Source: Bacteroidia bacterium (GTDB lineage: Bacteria > Bacteroidota > Bacteroidia > SpSt-205). Taken from it: a DNA stretch of 50,039 nt. The notes under the pieces were generated by a model, which searched no databases, was not told where the DNA came from, and saw nothing but the letters and a program-made list of their open reading frames with translations. Location of the stretch: contig JANWXY010000047.1 of the NCBI GenBank assembly GCA_025057135.1, positions 1-50,039 on the forward strand. Direction: 5' to 3'. Shown here piece by piece: positions 1 through 9,161 of the stretch (position 1 is its first letter; each line of letters begins with the position of its first letter). A program made the position numbers and the translations under genes.

Positions 1-174
1 ATCCCCATCTCCATCCCGGTAGCGTATAACTATCAATAGCGAACCAAACTCCTGTACTTGCTGGGGCGTTATGCGGACAAACTCTATCTCAGGCGTTATG
101 GAAAATATGATAGGATCACGCTTACACGAAACGAAAGCCAACAGGGCTGAGGCTAAAAGACGCCTTAGGACCAT
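1..174 (-). CDS. N-terminal fragment of a lipoprotein, truncated by the window edge
   Basis: Minus-strand reading from ATG at 174: MVLRRLLASALLAFVSCKRDPIIFSITPEIEFVRITPQQVQEFGSLLIVIRYRDGDGD; hydrophobic signal plus lipobox-like FVSC. Not in the supplied ORF track. Confidence 0.65.
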   Translation of the reverse strand, partial: MVLRRLLASALLAFVSCKRDPIIFSITPEIEFVRITPQQVQEFGSLLIVIRYRDGDGD

Positions 175-1520
175 TTCATGCGTTGGAGAAACTGATCATT
201 TATGATGAGCAGCTCCTTGGTAGCCACGCTCTCGGGAGGGAGCCATAGTGGTATTTCCTTTTGGATAGCTTCTTTCAGAGAAGCAATGTAACTTTCCCTC
301 TGAACGAGAGGGATTTCTGTCAGCCAGGGCAGGCTTTCTATCGGCGCATTTATGTCTGCAATAGAGACCTGAGCTTGCGAAGCTTTAGCTATCATCTCAA
401 TGCCTTCAAGAGTAGATTTTACAGTCTGCATAACCCGTTCATAAGCGGTAAAATAGGCAATACCGATATGGAGAAAGCTCTTGCTATCATATGCAGTTAT
501 CGGGAATGGCTCTAAGAAGGCAATCAGTATGAGTCCGGTTAGACCTGTGGAGGTGTAGTATGGAATGATTACCCAATAATGTTCATCTTGGCTGAGTCCG
601 AGGTCCGAAGCGGAGTAGCAGCCAGCTTTTCTGCTTTGTTCCAGCCCTACTTCGGTGGAAGGGGGTAAACTCCAGTCCGCAGGGAAACTGAGGTTTGATT
701 TTTTCCCAATCCACGAGAATAGCGTCCGCCAGTGCGTGTCTTCCCTAAAAAGTATGACGCTCCCTTCTCCATGGAAATACTGCGTCAGCTGAGCGAGAAA
801 GATACGGGATAAGCTGCGTAGGTTAGCTGGTATAGCAGCCGCCATCAGGGTAAATAGGTCAATAACAAAGTTTTGATTATCTGTCTGTTTGGCTAAAAGC
901 TGCTGGGCGCGATGCATCTCCTCTTGCGTAACGGCCAGCTCTTCTAAGTTTTGGCGCAACTCTTCTTCTCTGGTGATAAGCTCTTGATTCTGAACTTGGG
1001 ACTTTTCTAAGAGAGCTTGGATGTATCGCCGAGAGCGTATGCTTTGTAAATATGCTGCCCACTTGTACAAGAAGTCCTGCCACACCGGCTGACTCAGGGT
1101 GGAAAGCACATCCCCTTCTGATGCGATACACCAGACGCCTTCTACTTGGTCTTGGTACAGAAGGGGTACGGCTGAGATATTGATTTCCGTATCTTGTATA
1201 AGTGATGAAGAGACTAAGTTTCCAAGCGATTTAGTAGAAAATCTTTCGGATAGTGCGCGCCTTTCCTTGACTACCTGTCCTAAGAAGCCTTCTTCTGAGG
1301 TAAATCTTTCAGGAATAGGTGCCCCAGATATACCCGAACCGGTTTCGTAGATGTAGAGCTCGTGATTTACTGCGTCGCAAATGTAAAGTAGGCTTGCGCC
1401 GGCGTTTAGATTAGTACAGAGTTTAGCTTGGATTGTCTCTAATACATCTTGTAGTCTCTCTTCGGGTACCGGGACGAGTAGGCCGTCCAGAGCGTCTATT
1501 GATTTAGCTGTTTCCACCAT
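165..1520 (-). CDS. GAF-domain protein (GAF - coiled coil - GAF-like), no obvious output domain
   Basis: 451 aa ORF; N-terminal GAF-like segment, central coiled coil (LEKSQVQNQELITREEELRQNLEELAVTQEEMHRAQQLL), second GAF-like C-terminal part. Confidence 0.75.
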   Translation of the reverse strand: MVETAKSIDALDGLLVPVPEERLQDVLETIQAKLCTNLNAGASLLYICDAVNHELYIYETGSGISGAPIPERFTSEEGFLGQVVKERRALSERFSTKSLGNLVSSSLIQDTEINISAVPLLYQDQVEGVWCIASEGDVLSTLSQPVWQDFLYKWAAYLQSIRSRRYIQALLEKSQVQNQELITREEELRQNLEELAVTQEEMHRAQQLLAKQTDNQNFVIDLFTLMAAAIPANLRSLSRIFLAQLTQYFHGEGSVILFREDTHWRTLFSWIGKKSNLSFPADWSLPPSTEVGLEQSRKAGCYSASDLGLSQDEHYWVIIPYYTSTGLTGLILIAFLEPFPITAYDSKSFLHIGIAYFTAYERVMQTVKSTLEGIEMIAKASQAQVSIADINAPIESLPWLTEIPLVQRESYIASLKEAIQKEIPLWLPPESVATKELLIINDQFLQRMKWS

Positions 1521-1527
1521 AGTAAAG

Positions 1528-2139
1528 TTATACAGATATTCGCTTACGATGCTCTCTAAGGATGCGCCAGAGAATCGGACCTGTGGTCAATATGACCATA
1601 CCCACTATGATCCAGCCGTAGTATTCTTGAACCCAAGGGATGTTGCCCAGAAAATATCCCGTCGTGACAAGTACGAGGGGCCAAGACACTGAACCTATGA
1701 GACTCATGAGGAGAAATTTCTGGTAGGGCATCTGGATTACGCCTGCCAGTAGCGGAGCGAATGTGCGTATGATAGGCAGAAACTTGCCCAGTATAAGGAT
1801 CGTAGAACCGTATTTTCGGTAAAAGTTGCGGGTCACTTCTGCGTATTCTGGTCGGAAGAAGAAACTTTTCGGGCGGTTGAAAAATGCCCGACCAGCGCGC
1901 CAGCCTATCCAGTAGCCGCTCTGATCACCTAATAGAGCAGCACCCGCTATTACAGCGACTACCATTTCCATGGGTAAATGGATTACTTTCACTGCTGTCA
2001 GCAGACCTGCGGTAAAGAGCAGAGAGTCGCCCGGGAAAATGATGCCTATCAGTAGCCCTGTCTCGGCAAAGACTACTGCTGCAAGCAAACCAATCCCACC
2101 AAAGTAGATGATCGTCTTTGGACTGAAGAGGTCAAGCAT
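1528..2139 (-). CDS. DedA / SNARE-associated family membrane protein
   Basis: GxxFPGDSLLFTAGLL and FLPIIRTFAPLLAGVIQMPYQKFL motifs typical of DedA proteins. Confidence 0.88.
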   Translation of the reverse strand: MLDLFSPKTIIYFGGIGLLAAVVFAETGLLIGIIFPGDSLLFTAGLLTAVKVIHLPMEMVVAVIAGAALLGDQSGYWIGWRAGRAFFNRPKSFFFRPEYAEVTRNFYRKYGSTILILGKFLPIIRTFAPLLAGVIQMPYQKFLLMSLIGSVSWPLVLVTTGYFLGNIPWVQEYYGWIIVGMVILTTGPILWRILREHRKRISV

Positions 2140-2506
2140 GAGGTACCAGCTTAGCGTCGCCCCACAACTCTTCTAACCTATAATAGCGTCGCGCTTCTGG
2201 TGAGAGCACATGTATCACTACATCTCCCAAATCTAATAGTATCCACTGTCCTACCTCATAGCCCTCTACCCGATAGCCGATTCGTTCGCCCTCTGCGATC
2301 TTGAGCTGCTCAATGATCGCCTCTACGATGGCTTGGGCTTGTCTGTCAGACTCAGCTGTCGCTACAACGAAGTAATCACAGAGAATATACTGCAGTTCGC
2401 GTAGGTCCAAAGTGACGATATCTTCCGCCTTCTTGTCTGAAAGGACTCTGAGGGCCAGGGATAGCCTCTCTGTCGTAGGGAGTACCTTTGAGGACTGCTT
2501 TACCAT
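2132..2506 (-). CDS. rsfS: Ribosomal silencing factor RsfS
   Basis: 124 aa with KKAEDIVTLDLREL...CDYFVVATAESDRQAQAIVEAI...W.LLDLGDVVIHVLSPEARRYYRLEELWGDA. Confidence 0.92.
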   Translation of the reverse strand: MVKQSSKVLPTTERLSLALRVLSDKKAEDIVTLDLRELQYILCDYFVVATAESDRQAQAIVEAIIEQLKIAEGERIGYRVEGYEVGQWILLDLGDVVIHVLSPEARRYYRLEELWGDAKLVPHA

Positions 2507-2603
2507 GTCTGAACAAATATAACCTTATTTATCCCTGTGAAGGGATAGCAGCAAACTTAGCTGGTGTGGATGGAGTGCGTATAAGCAAGCGTTGGAAGTT
2601 TGT

Positions 2604-2611
2604 TACCTTCG
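2604..2611 (+). promoter_or_regulatory. TACCTTCG -7-like box, 4 nt before dnaN ATG
   Basis: Bacteroidota-type TAnnTTTG-like motif; spacer 2612-2615. Confidence 0.65.
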
Positions 2612-2615
2612 CTCT

Positions 2616-3737
2616 ATGGGATTTAAGGTACGAGTAGAAGCTCTGCGTGAAGCTTTGGGCCGAGTTTTGCCTGTTGTTCCCTCACGATCCTTGTACCCTG
2701 TCACGCAGAATGTACTTCTGTATCAGAGTGGGGACACTTTGGAGATAAGAGCTACTGATCTAGAGATTAGCGTGCGTACCGTCCTGAATGTAGTTCCTGA
2801 GGAGGGGGACGCCATACGGATTGCTTTGCCGCCGAAGCCGCTTACAGACCTGCTCAAGGGGTTTTCTGACGATGAGGTTGTTTCGGCTGCCCAGTCTAAC
2901 TATACCCTCCAGCTGACATCTGCATATGGGAGTTATGAGTTTGGAGGTATAGCGGCGGAGGAGTTTCCAGCTTTTCCAAGTGTGGGGGACATTGGAGCAG
3001 TATCTTTTTCCATAGACCTTCTGGATGAAGTTGTATCGCAGACAGCTTTTGCGGCAAGTAAAGATGATGCTCGCATCGCACTGACAGGTGTGTATTTTGA
3101 TTTCCAAGAGACTCATACAAACTTTGTAGCTACGGATGCGCATACGCTAGTCAGATTGAAGCGGGAGGATATCCGGCTGAGTGATGCTCCTAAGCTTCTC
3201 CTTCCTGTGCGCGCTCTGCAGTCTCTCCAGCAGTCTCTTAGAGGCTTGCCTTCTGGGGATGTTCTTACGCTCTACCCGACGGATGGGCAGGCACTTTTTC
3301 ATCATCCTATATTAGATATGGTCTGTCGTCTGATAGATGCGCGTTATCCTGATTATCAAAGCGCTATTCCACAGAAGCCGCCGTATATGGCGCGCATCAG
3401 CACGGATGCTTTTCGTAGGGCTCTGCGTCGCTTAGTCGTACTTAGCGACCGTACTTCTAATCTGGTTCGGCTAAGTTTTGAAGGCAATACTCTCACTATC
3501 AGTACTGAGGATGCCATGCAAAATCGCTCTGGTAAAGAGACACTTCCTTGCACTTACGAAGGACCCGATTTCAAGATAGCTTTTCGTGGTAGCGTTATCA
3601 GCGGCGTCATAGACCATTTGCAGTCCCCTGATTTTATCCTGCGCATGGAAGCTCCTGGGCGAGCAGTGATAGTGGAACCCGATCCGCAGACTCCACCTAC
3701 GGAAGCTTTATTCCTTGCCATGCCCCTCATCATGTGA
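2616..3737 (+). CDS. dnaN: DNA polymerase III beta sliding clamp
   Basis: Full-length beta clamp similarity. Start MGFKVRVEALREAL at 2616 preferred over ORF-track 2592, with a TACCTTCG box at 2604-2611. Confidence 0.94.
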   Translation: MGFKVRVEALREALGRVLPVVPSRSLYPVTQNVLLYQSGDTLEIRATDLEISVRTVLNVVPEEGDAIRIALPPKPLTDLLKGFSDDEVVSAAQSNYTLQLTSAYGSYEFGGIAAEEFPAFPSVGDIGAVSFSIDLLDEVVSQTAFAASKDDARIALTGVYFDFQETHTNFVATDAHTLVRLKREDIRLSDAPKLLLPVRALQSLQQSLRGLPSGDVLTLYPTDGQALFHHPILDMVCRLIDARYPDYQSAIPQKPPYMARISTDAFRRALRRLVVLSDRTSNLVRLSFEGNTLTISTEDAMQNRSGKETLPCTYEGPDFKIAFRGSVISGVIDHLQSPDFILRMEAPGRAVIVEPDPQTPPTEALFLAMPLIM

Positions 3738-4336
3738 TTCTGTACGGCGGCGGCGATCATGCGCTCGGGCTCTGGGAAGCCATACAACAGCTCGGGCTGC
3801 CTTTTCATGGATTTTTTGATGACGGAGAGGGGCCATTTGTGCTACCAGAGGAGTTTCATCTCGGACCGTATGATTCGGGGGTATATGCCTCCGTGCCGAT
3901 TATCATTGCTATCACAGATAATGTCATTCGGCGCAACTTATCCCTCCGAGTCAAGCACCCTATAGCGCCCCCGTTGATTCATCCGAAGGCTTATGTATCG
4001 CCCTCTGCTTCTTTGAGCTCTGGGGTAGTCGTACTCCCAGGGGCTGTGATACACAGTCGGGCTGAAATCGGTCCTCATGTGATTATTAACTCTGGCGCAG
4101 TCGTAGAACACTTTGTTAGAATAGGGGCATTTGCTCATCTCTCCTCCAGAAGTGTGGCAGGCTGCCGAAGTGAGATAGGCGAAAGCTGCTTTATTGCTAC
4201 CGGGGCGATTATCGCTCCTAATGCTCGGGTAGGTGAAGGATGTATCGTTGGGGCAGGCAGCCTTGTTTTGCGCGAGCTGGCCCCCTTCACGAAAGCTTGG
4301 GGCGTTCCTGCTAAGCCGCAGGAAATGAGTTTTTAA
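3734..4336 (+). CDS. NeuD-like sugar O-acyltransferase, left-handed beta-helix
   Basis: Hexapeptide repeat pattern (GVVVLPGAVIHSRAEIGPHVIINSGAVVEHFVRIGAF...) and N-terminal GGGDHALGLWEAI; overlaps the dnaN stop by 4 nt. Confidence 0.82.
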   Translation: MILYGGGDHALGLWEAIQQLGLPFHGFFDDGEGPFVLPEEFHLGPYDSGVYASVPIIIAITDNVIRRNLSLRVKHPIAPPLIHPKAYVSPSASLSSGVVVLPGAVIHSRAEIGPHVIINSGAVVEHFVRIGAFAHLSSRSVAGCRSEIGESCFIATGAIIAPNARVGEGCIVGAGSLVLRELAPFTKAWGVPAKPQEMSF

Positions 4337-4350
4337 GGAGAAGAGGCGCT

Positions 4351-5340
4351 TCAACGAGGCAGGGTTGCTGCACCTCCCCGTAGGCTGTATATATCGCTGC
4401 GTCCTGTTTTTCGCCGTAGTGCATAAGCTATTTGCCGACTGCGATTACCCGCTTCGCACACGATAACTATCGGTGATGAAGGCAAATCCCATGTGTCCCA
4501 TTTGTACCACGCATACGATATGCTTGGAACGATCAGAGGAGACATTCTTTCTTCTCGGATATCAATCCAAACGGCCGACTGCATCTGCAGGGCAGTCTCG
4601 GCTGGGATTTCCATTCCGATTTCAGGGAGATTGTGACGAGGGAGTATCTCAAAAACCTCACTTTTCCCAGTTCTCAGGTCTATGCGGTAGAGGAGGTTTT
4701 TGATGAAAGAAGCGGGGTCAGCTAAGTATTGGGCAGCGAGGGCAGCCTGCCAGCTTCCGATAATCCCCGGTAAGGCGCCTATGACACCAGCTTCACTGCA
4801 GGGGGGGCTATCGGCGCTTTCGCCAAATAGTTCTTTATAGGACACCTCTGCCAGTAAAGCTACCTGACCTTCCCATTGGAATATCGCTCCATATACCCAT
4901 GGTTTGTGGAGAGTATAGGCAGCTTCGTCTATGGCGAGGCGGCTTTGCAGGTTGTCTGTGCCATCTATCCAAATAGAAGCTGTTTTCCCCACCCGCTGTA
5001 AAAAATCACTATCTGCCCATATAGGGTACTTTTCTATCACGAGGTCTGGTCGGAAACTGAGCAGGTACTCAGAGAGTGCATCCACTTTTAACCGACCGAT
5101 ACTGGTAGGGGGATACAGCGGTTGTCGGTGAAGGTTTTCTTCTGCAACGGTATCCGGGTCGGCGATGATAAGTCGTCCGATACCCATTGCGGCTAAGTAT
5201 AGCGCGGCTGGACACCCTAAGCCCCCAACTCCAACTATTAGTACAGTCGCATTCCGAATCGCAGACTGCCGCCATCCTGGCAGACGGCTCTGAGCAAGGT
5301 ATCTACGGTCCGACGGAAATTCGGCTCGTTCTGCGCTCAT
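4351..5340 (-). CDS. ThiF/MoeB-type E1-like adenylyltransferase with C-terminal rhodanese domain
   Basis: GVGGLGCPAALYLAAMGIGRLIIADPDTVAEENLHRQ...IDGTDNLQSR; C-terminal rhodanese loop CEAGNRSRQIAY. Confidence 0.9.
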   Translation of the reverse strand: MSAERAEFPSDRRYLAQSRLPGWRQSAIRNATVLIVGVGGLGCPAALYLAAMGIGRLIIADPDTVAEENLHRQPLYPPTSIGRLKVDALSEYLLSFRPDLVIEKYPIWADSDFLQRVGKTASIWIDGTDNLQSRLAIDEAAYTLHKPWVYGAIFQWEGQVALLAEVSYKELFGESADSPPCSEAGVIGALPGIIGSWQAALAAQYLADPASFIKNLLYRIDLRTGKSEVFEILPRHNLPEIGMEIPAETALQMQSAVWIDIREERMSPLIVPSISYAWYKWDTWDLPSSPIVIVCEAGNRSRQIAYALRRKTGRSDIYSLRGGAATLPR

Positions 5341-7012
5341 ACTCCCAGATTATCAGGCGGTATTTTTCGCAGTTTGGAGGAAGGGTGTAAAGGTTCAGAA
5401 TCCCTTTATGCTCTCCTCGGGGAGGGGTGTTGCGCTGATAATCGTTACATAGCTTCACTAAATACTGGGCAGCATCATAGCCCTGGGCATGGAAGAAAGA
5501 TACTCTGGGTACATGTTGAAGGCGTAGTTTTTTAGTGAAAGAGTCCCACTCGGCGCTATCTGGCACAAATGATTGCGGCATCCGAATGCGTAAGCGAGGA
5601 TAATCTGTAAGATTGGTATGCTTGAAAAGTCCCCAACTTTCTAATCCGATGACGAGGGGAGTATCAGGCAGATTGCGAAGTGTATGGAGCGCATAATTGA
5701 CAAGGTCCTCCTGTGAGAAAAAAAGCCCGTACCAGTCTAACTTACCGAGGGAGTCTCGGAGCGCTGTCCATGTTTGAGCCATTTCTGCGAGGGTACTGGG
5801 AATTTCAAACAGGGGGGCATACCAGCGGCGACGAAACCCCTCTGCTACGGCTTTGCCCTGTGGATCACCAGAGGTATAAAATATAGCCCCGCGTCTTAGA
5901 CTTCTTTTTGATAAAATATCTGCCAACTGCCATCCGACACACTCGCCCGGTATAGTAAGCGGCACGGTTAAGCGTCGCTGGGGATAGGCAGGATTGATTG
6001 GGACGAGGTGCCATACTTCTTTGCGTTCGCAAAAGTCAGCAATTGTTTGATTGAGCGTCCATGAAACTTCCCCAATAATCACATGAGGTGGTGTGCTATC
6101 CCATGTAGCAAGCAAGCTTTGTATGCGTAATGGATCGCGCTCTGAGTCTTCTACTTCTATTCGCCAAACGGGATACAGTGAGCGTACATCTGATAGCCCA
6201 GCTTCAAATCCGCGCCAGAACTCCAAAAACGGAGAGGAACGCTCTTGATTGGCCATGAGAGGAAGAAGAAGAACTACTCGGAGGGTCTCTGGGGGTAGCT
6301 CTCGTACTAAGCTGTCCCAACGCAGACTGTCTGGGACGGAGTCGCATCTATCAGTATAAATGCTTTCCCAGAGTGGCCAGAGCCTCCACTCACAACTTTG
6401 TCTCATCTGATAGAGGAGAGACGGAAGAAAATAGGGGTACAGGGTAGAATTCCCTTCAATAAGGTAGCCCCATAAGCTACCCAAATCATTTTCATGCCAG
6501 AAAAAGTACTCCAGACGGCGCTCTACCGCTGCTCGTAAGTCGGGAGGAGTATTTGGGTCCTCCAGCAAGGTTCGGAGGAGGTACAAGCCGCTATGGCGAG
6601 TGAGGTAACTTTTGAGAAGGCGGTCCGCCCGCCAGAAACTCGCCTCAAAAATAAGGGGCGAACGGGGCTTACGTTGCGATAGTGCGTACCATTCTCGGAG
6701 GGCGTCTTTTTCTCGCCCGCTCTTAAGCGCAAAGTAGCCTTGTAGGAGAGCGGCTTCCTGGCGAACTAAGCTGTCCGGATGCTCTCTCGCCTGAGCTAAA
6801 AGCCGTTGAGCATTCACAGTAAGTCCTCGCTGGATAGCTTCATAAACCTCAGGCAACGGGGATGGGCGCTGAGCCCATATGACAGGCATCAGAAGTGTAA
6901 ATGCTCTTAGCAACCAGCACGGAGCGCTCTGAACTGAAAGTTTAGCTATCTTATTCCCACTCAATGGTAGCTGGGGGCTTAGTGGAAAGGTCATAGACGA
7001 CACGGACGACAT
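5303..7012 (-). CDS. Secreted protein: N-terminal TPR-like helices plus periplasmic-binding-like fold (LpoA-like architecture); start uncertain
   Basis: 569 aa ORF; signal-like CWLLRAFTLLMPVIWAQ, helical-repeat N-terminus, then RVVLLLPLMANQERSSPFLEFWRGFEAGLSD typical of Peripla_BP_6-like domains. The ORF start lies inside guaA, so the true start is probably downstream. Confidence 0.65.
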   Translation of the reverse strand: MSSVSSMTFPLSPQLPLSGNKIAKLSVQSAPCWLLRAFTLLMPVIWAQRPSPLPEVYEAIQRGLTVNAQRLLAQAREHPDSLVRQEAALLQGYFALKSGREKDALREWYALSQRKPRSPLIFEASFWRADRLLKSYLTRHSGLYLLRTLLEDPNTPPDLRAAVERRLEYFFWHENDLGSLWGYLIEGNSTLYPYFLPSLLYQMRQSCEWRLWPLWESIYTDRCDSVPDSLRWDSLVRELPPETLRVVLLLPLMANQERSSPFLEFWRGFEAGLSDVRSLYPVWRIEVEDSERDPLRIQSLLATWDSTPPHVIIGEVSWTLNQTIADFCERKEVWHLVPINPAYPQRRLTVPLTIPGECVGWQLADILSKRSLRRGAIFYTSGDPQGKAVAEGFRRRWYAPLFEIPSTLAEMAQTWTALRDSLGKLDWYGLFFSQEDLVNYALHTLRNLPDTPLVIGLESWGLFKHTNLTDYPRLRIRMPQSFVPDSAEWDSFTKKLRLQHVPRVSFFHAQGYDAAQYLVKLCNDYQRNTPPRGEHKGILNLYTLPPNCEKYRLIIWEYERRTSRISVGP

Positions 7013-8462
7013 TAGGCACCTCGGCTAAAATACGACGAGCAGCCTCAAAAAGCAGCTCTTGCGGCAGGGCGGTAGGATCAGCTGTCATGCCATCTGTGCT
7101 ATTTACTGCTCGTAGAGCGATTGTTTCTCCGTATCGGCGCTGGTCACCCGCTACACCCACAGACTTCTGAGGGAGTAGCACAGCGAAGGCTTGCCATGTG
7201 CGGTCGTACCAGCCATGTGCTTCTAATACCTGTAGGAAGATCGCATCTGCTTGACGCAAGCGATTCACGCGTTCAGGAGTGATTTCGCCTAAGATGCGCA
7301 CGGCTAATCCAGGTCCAGGAAATGGATGACGCCTAAGGAAGGCCTCAGGCAGCCCCAGTTTTCGTCCGAGAGCGCGAACTTCATCCTTGAAAAAAAGGCG
7401 TAAAGGTTCTACGAGCTCCAAAGCTAACTTTTCAGGTAATCCCCCGACATTATGGTGTGACTTGATAGTGGCAGAGACGCCTGTTCCACTTTCCACTACG
7501 TCGGGGTAAATCGTTCCTTGAACTAAGTAGCGTACCTCGGGGAGCTTTTGAGCTTCCTTTTCAAATACTTCTATAAACAGGCGACCGATGGTCTTGCGTT
7601 TCAGCTCGGGGTCGGTGATGCCATTCAGGGCGGAGAGGAATAGCTTCTCAGCGCATACCCGCTGAACAGGCAAGCCTACCTGCTGATAGGCATTGAGGAC
7701 AGCTTCTACTTCCCCTGCCCTTAGAAGTCCTGTATCCACAAATACCCCGTGAAACCTTTCTCCGATTGCTCTATGAACCAGAAGGGCCGCTACGGTGGAG
7801 TCAATGCCGCCAGAAAGAGCCCCTATGGCATGCCCATCAGGCATTTGTCTCTGGAGGGAAGCAATGACACTATCTATTTCGGCTTCGGGGCGCCAGTCGC
7901 CCTTGAAACCGCAGATTTCATACAGAAAGTTGCGAAGTATAGTTGCGCCTGCTTCGGTATGCGCTACTTCTGGATGAAACTGCACCGCATACACAGACCG
8001 GTCCGCTATCTCATAAGCCGCATAAGGAATGTCAGCCGTGCGAGCTAATGCTTTGGCCCCCCTGGGCAGCTGGATAATGGTGTCACTGTGGCTCATCCAG
8101 ACTCTGGAGGAAACCGGCATGTCTCGCCATAGAGGCGAATGGGCTATTAGCTCTAACTGTGCGGGTCCATATTCTCTTGCGTGGCTCTCAGCTACGGCTC
8201 CTCCAGCTTTAGCGGCGAGCCACTGCGCACTATAGCAGATAGCTAAACTGGGCCGCTGTCCTATCCAACTCTCTGGGAGAGGCGGCCCTTCGGAGGCGGA
8301 TGCATGACTCCCTGAGAAGATGATCCCCCGAACTTCTGGGGGAATAGCTTCTGGGAGTCTATTCCACGGTAATAGTTCTGCATATACGCCCAGCTCCCGT
8401 GCCCGCCGCACTATAAGCAGGCTATACTGGGAGCCAAAATCAACTACCCATAACTTTTCCAC
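6951..8462 (-). CDS. guaA: GMP synthase (glutamine-hydrolysing)
   Basis: Class I amidotransferase plus ATP-pyrophosphatase motifs: GALSGGIDSTVAALLVHRAIG, RHPFPGPGLAVRILGEITPERV, C-terminal TKPPATIEWE. Confidence 0.97.
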   Translation of the reverse strand: MEKLWVVDFGSQYSLLIVRRARELGVYAELLPWNRLPEAIPPEVRGIIFSGSHASASEGPPLPESWIGQRPSLAICYSAQWLAAKAGGAVAESHAREYGPAQLELIAHSPLWRDMPVSSRVWMSHSDTIIQLPRGAKALARTADIPYAAYEIADRSVYAVQFHPEVAHTEAGATILRNFLYEICGFKGDWRPEAEIDSVIASLQRQMPDGHAIGALSGGIDSTVAALLVHRAIGERFHGVFVDTGLLRAGEVEAVLNAYQQVGLPVQRVCAEKLFLSALNGITDPELKRKTIGRLFIEVFEKEAQKLPEVRYLVQGTIYPDVVESGTGVSATIKSHHNVGGLPEKLALELVEPLRLFFKDEVRALGRKLGLPEAFLRRHPFPGPGLAVRILGEITPERVNRLRQADAIFLQVLEAHGWYDRTWQAFAVLLPQKSVGVAGDQRRYGETIALRAVNSTDGMTADPTALPQELLFEAARRILAEVPNVVRVVYDLSTKPPATIEWE

Positions 8463-9089
8463 TCAACTATTTCGGGCTGCGTGAAAGTTTCTTTCAGCCT
8501 GCTCCCAGTTCACGACATTCCACCAGGCCTTGACATAATCAGCCCGACGGTTCTGATAACGCAAATAGTAGGCATGCTCCCACACATCTAAGCCAAGTAT
8601 AGGTTGGCCTTTGAATTCACTAATGTCCATGAGTGGATTGTCCTGATTAGGGGTGGAGCCAATTTCCAGTTTGCCATCGCGCCATACGAGCCATGCCCAT
8701 CCTGAGCCGAAGCGTCCCAGAGCAGCTGCGGTAAATTTTTCCTTGAAGGCATCAAAGCTGCCAAAAGTCTGCTGAATCGCTTCAGCGAGCTGACCTATGG
8801 GCTGACCTTGTCCCTTGGGGGTAAGTAAAGGCCAGAAAAAGCTATGATTCCAGTGGCCCCCCCCATTATTCCGCACCGCCACGCGTATATCCTCAGGCAG
8901 TTTTCCGATGCTGGATAGTATCTCCTCAAACGGCTTAGCTGCCCAATCAGGGTATTTCTCTAAGGCAGCCTTGAGATTAGTGAGGTAGGTGCCATGGTGC
9001 TTCTGATGATGGATCTCCATCGTCATCTGGTCTATATGCGGTTCTAACGCATCGTATGCGTACGGCAAGCTTGGTAGTACGAACTCCAT
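8463..9089 (-). CDS. sodA: Superoxide dismutase (Fe/Mn)
   Basis: [39 protein letters not shown]...[29 protein letters not shown]. Start trimmed from 9230 to 9089. Confidence 0.94.
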   Translation of the reverse strand: MEFVLPSLPYAYDALEPHIDQMTMEIHHQKHHGTYLTNLKAALEKYPDWAAKPFEEILSSIGKLPEDIRVAVRNNGGGHWNHSFFWPLLTPKGQGQPIGQLAEAIQQTFGSFDAFKEKFTAAALGRFGSGWAWLVWRDGKLEIGSTPNQDNPLMDISEFKGQPILGLDVWEHAYYLRYQNRRADYVKAWWNVVNWEQAERNFHAARNS

Positions 9090-9094
9090 AGGTG

Positions 9095-9102
9095 CAAAGA
9101 TA
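9095..9102 (-). promoter_or_regulatory. TATCTTTG box, 5 nt before sodA ATG
   Basis: Exact TAnnTTTG on the minus strand (CAAAGATA on +). Confidence 0.65.
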
Positions 9103-9149
9103 GGATGATGATTGGGCTCATCGCCTGATGTTGAAGGGTCGGTTTTGTC

Positions 9150-9157
9150 CATCTTTG
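9150..9157 (+). promoter_or_regulatory. CATCTTTG box, 4 nt before the dihydroorotase-like GTG
   Basis: One mismatch to TAnnTTTG; spacer 9158-9161. Confidence 0.5.
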
Positions 9158-9161
9158 TCTG

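Noticed and set aside
3938-4354. 138-aa ORF antisense to the NeuD-like acyltransferase
   Set aside because: The hexapeptide-repeat protein on the other strand is clear; no independent support.
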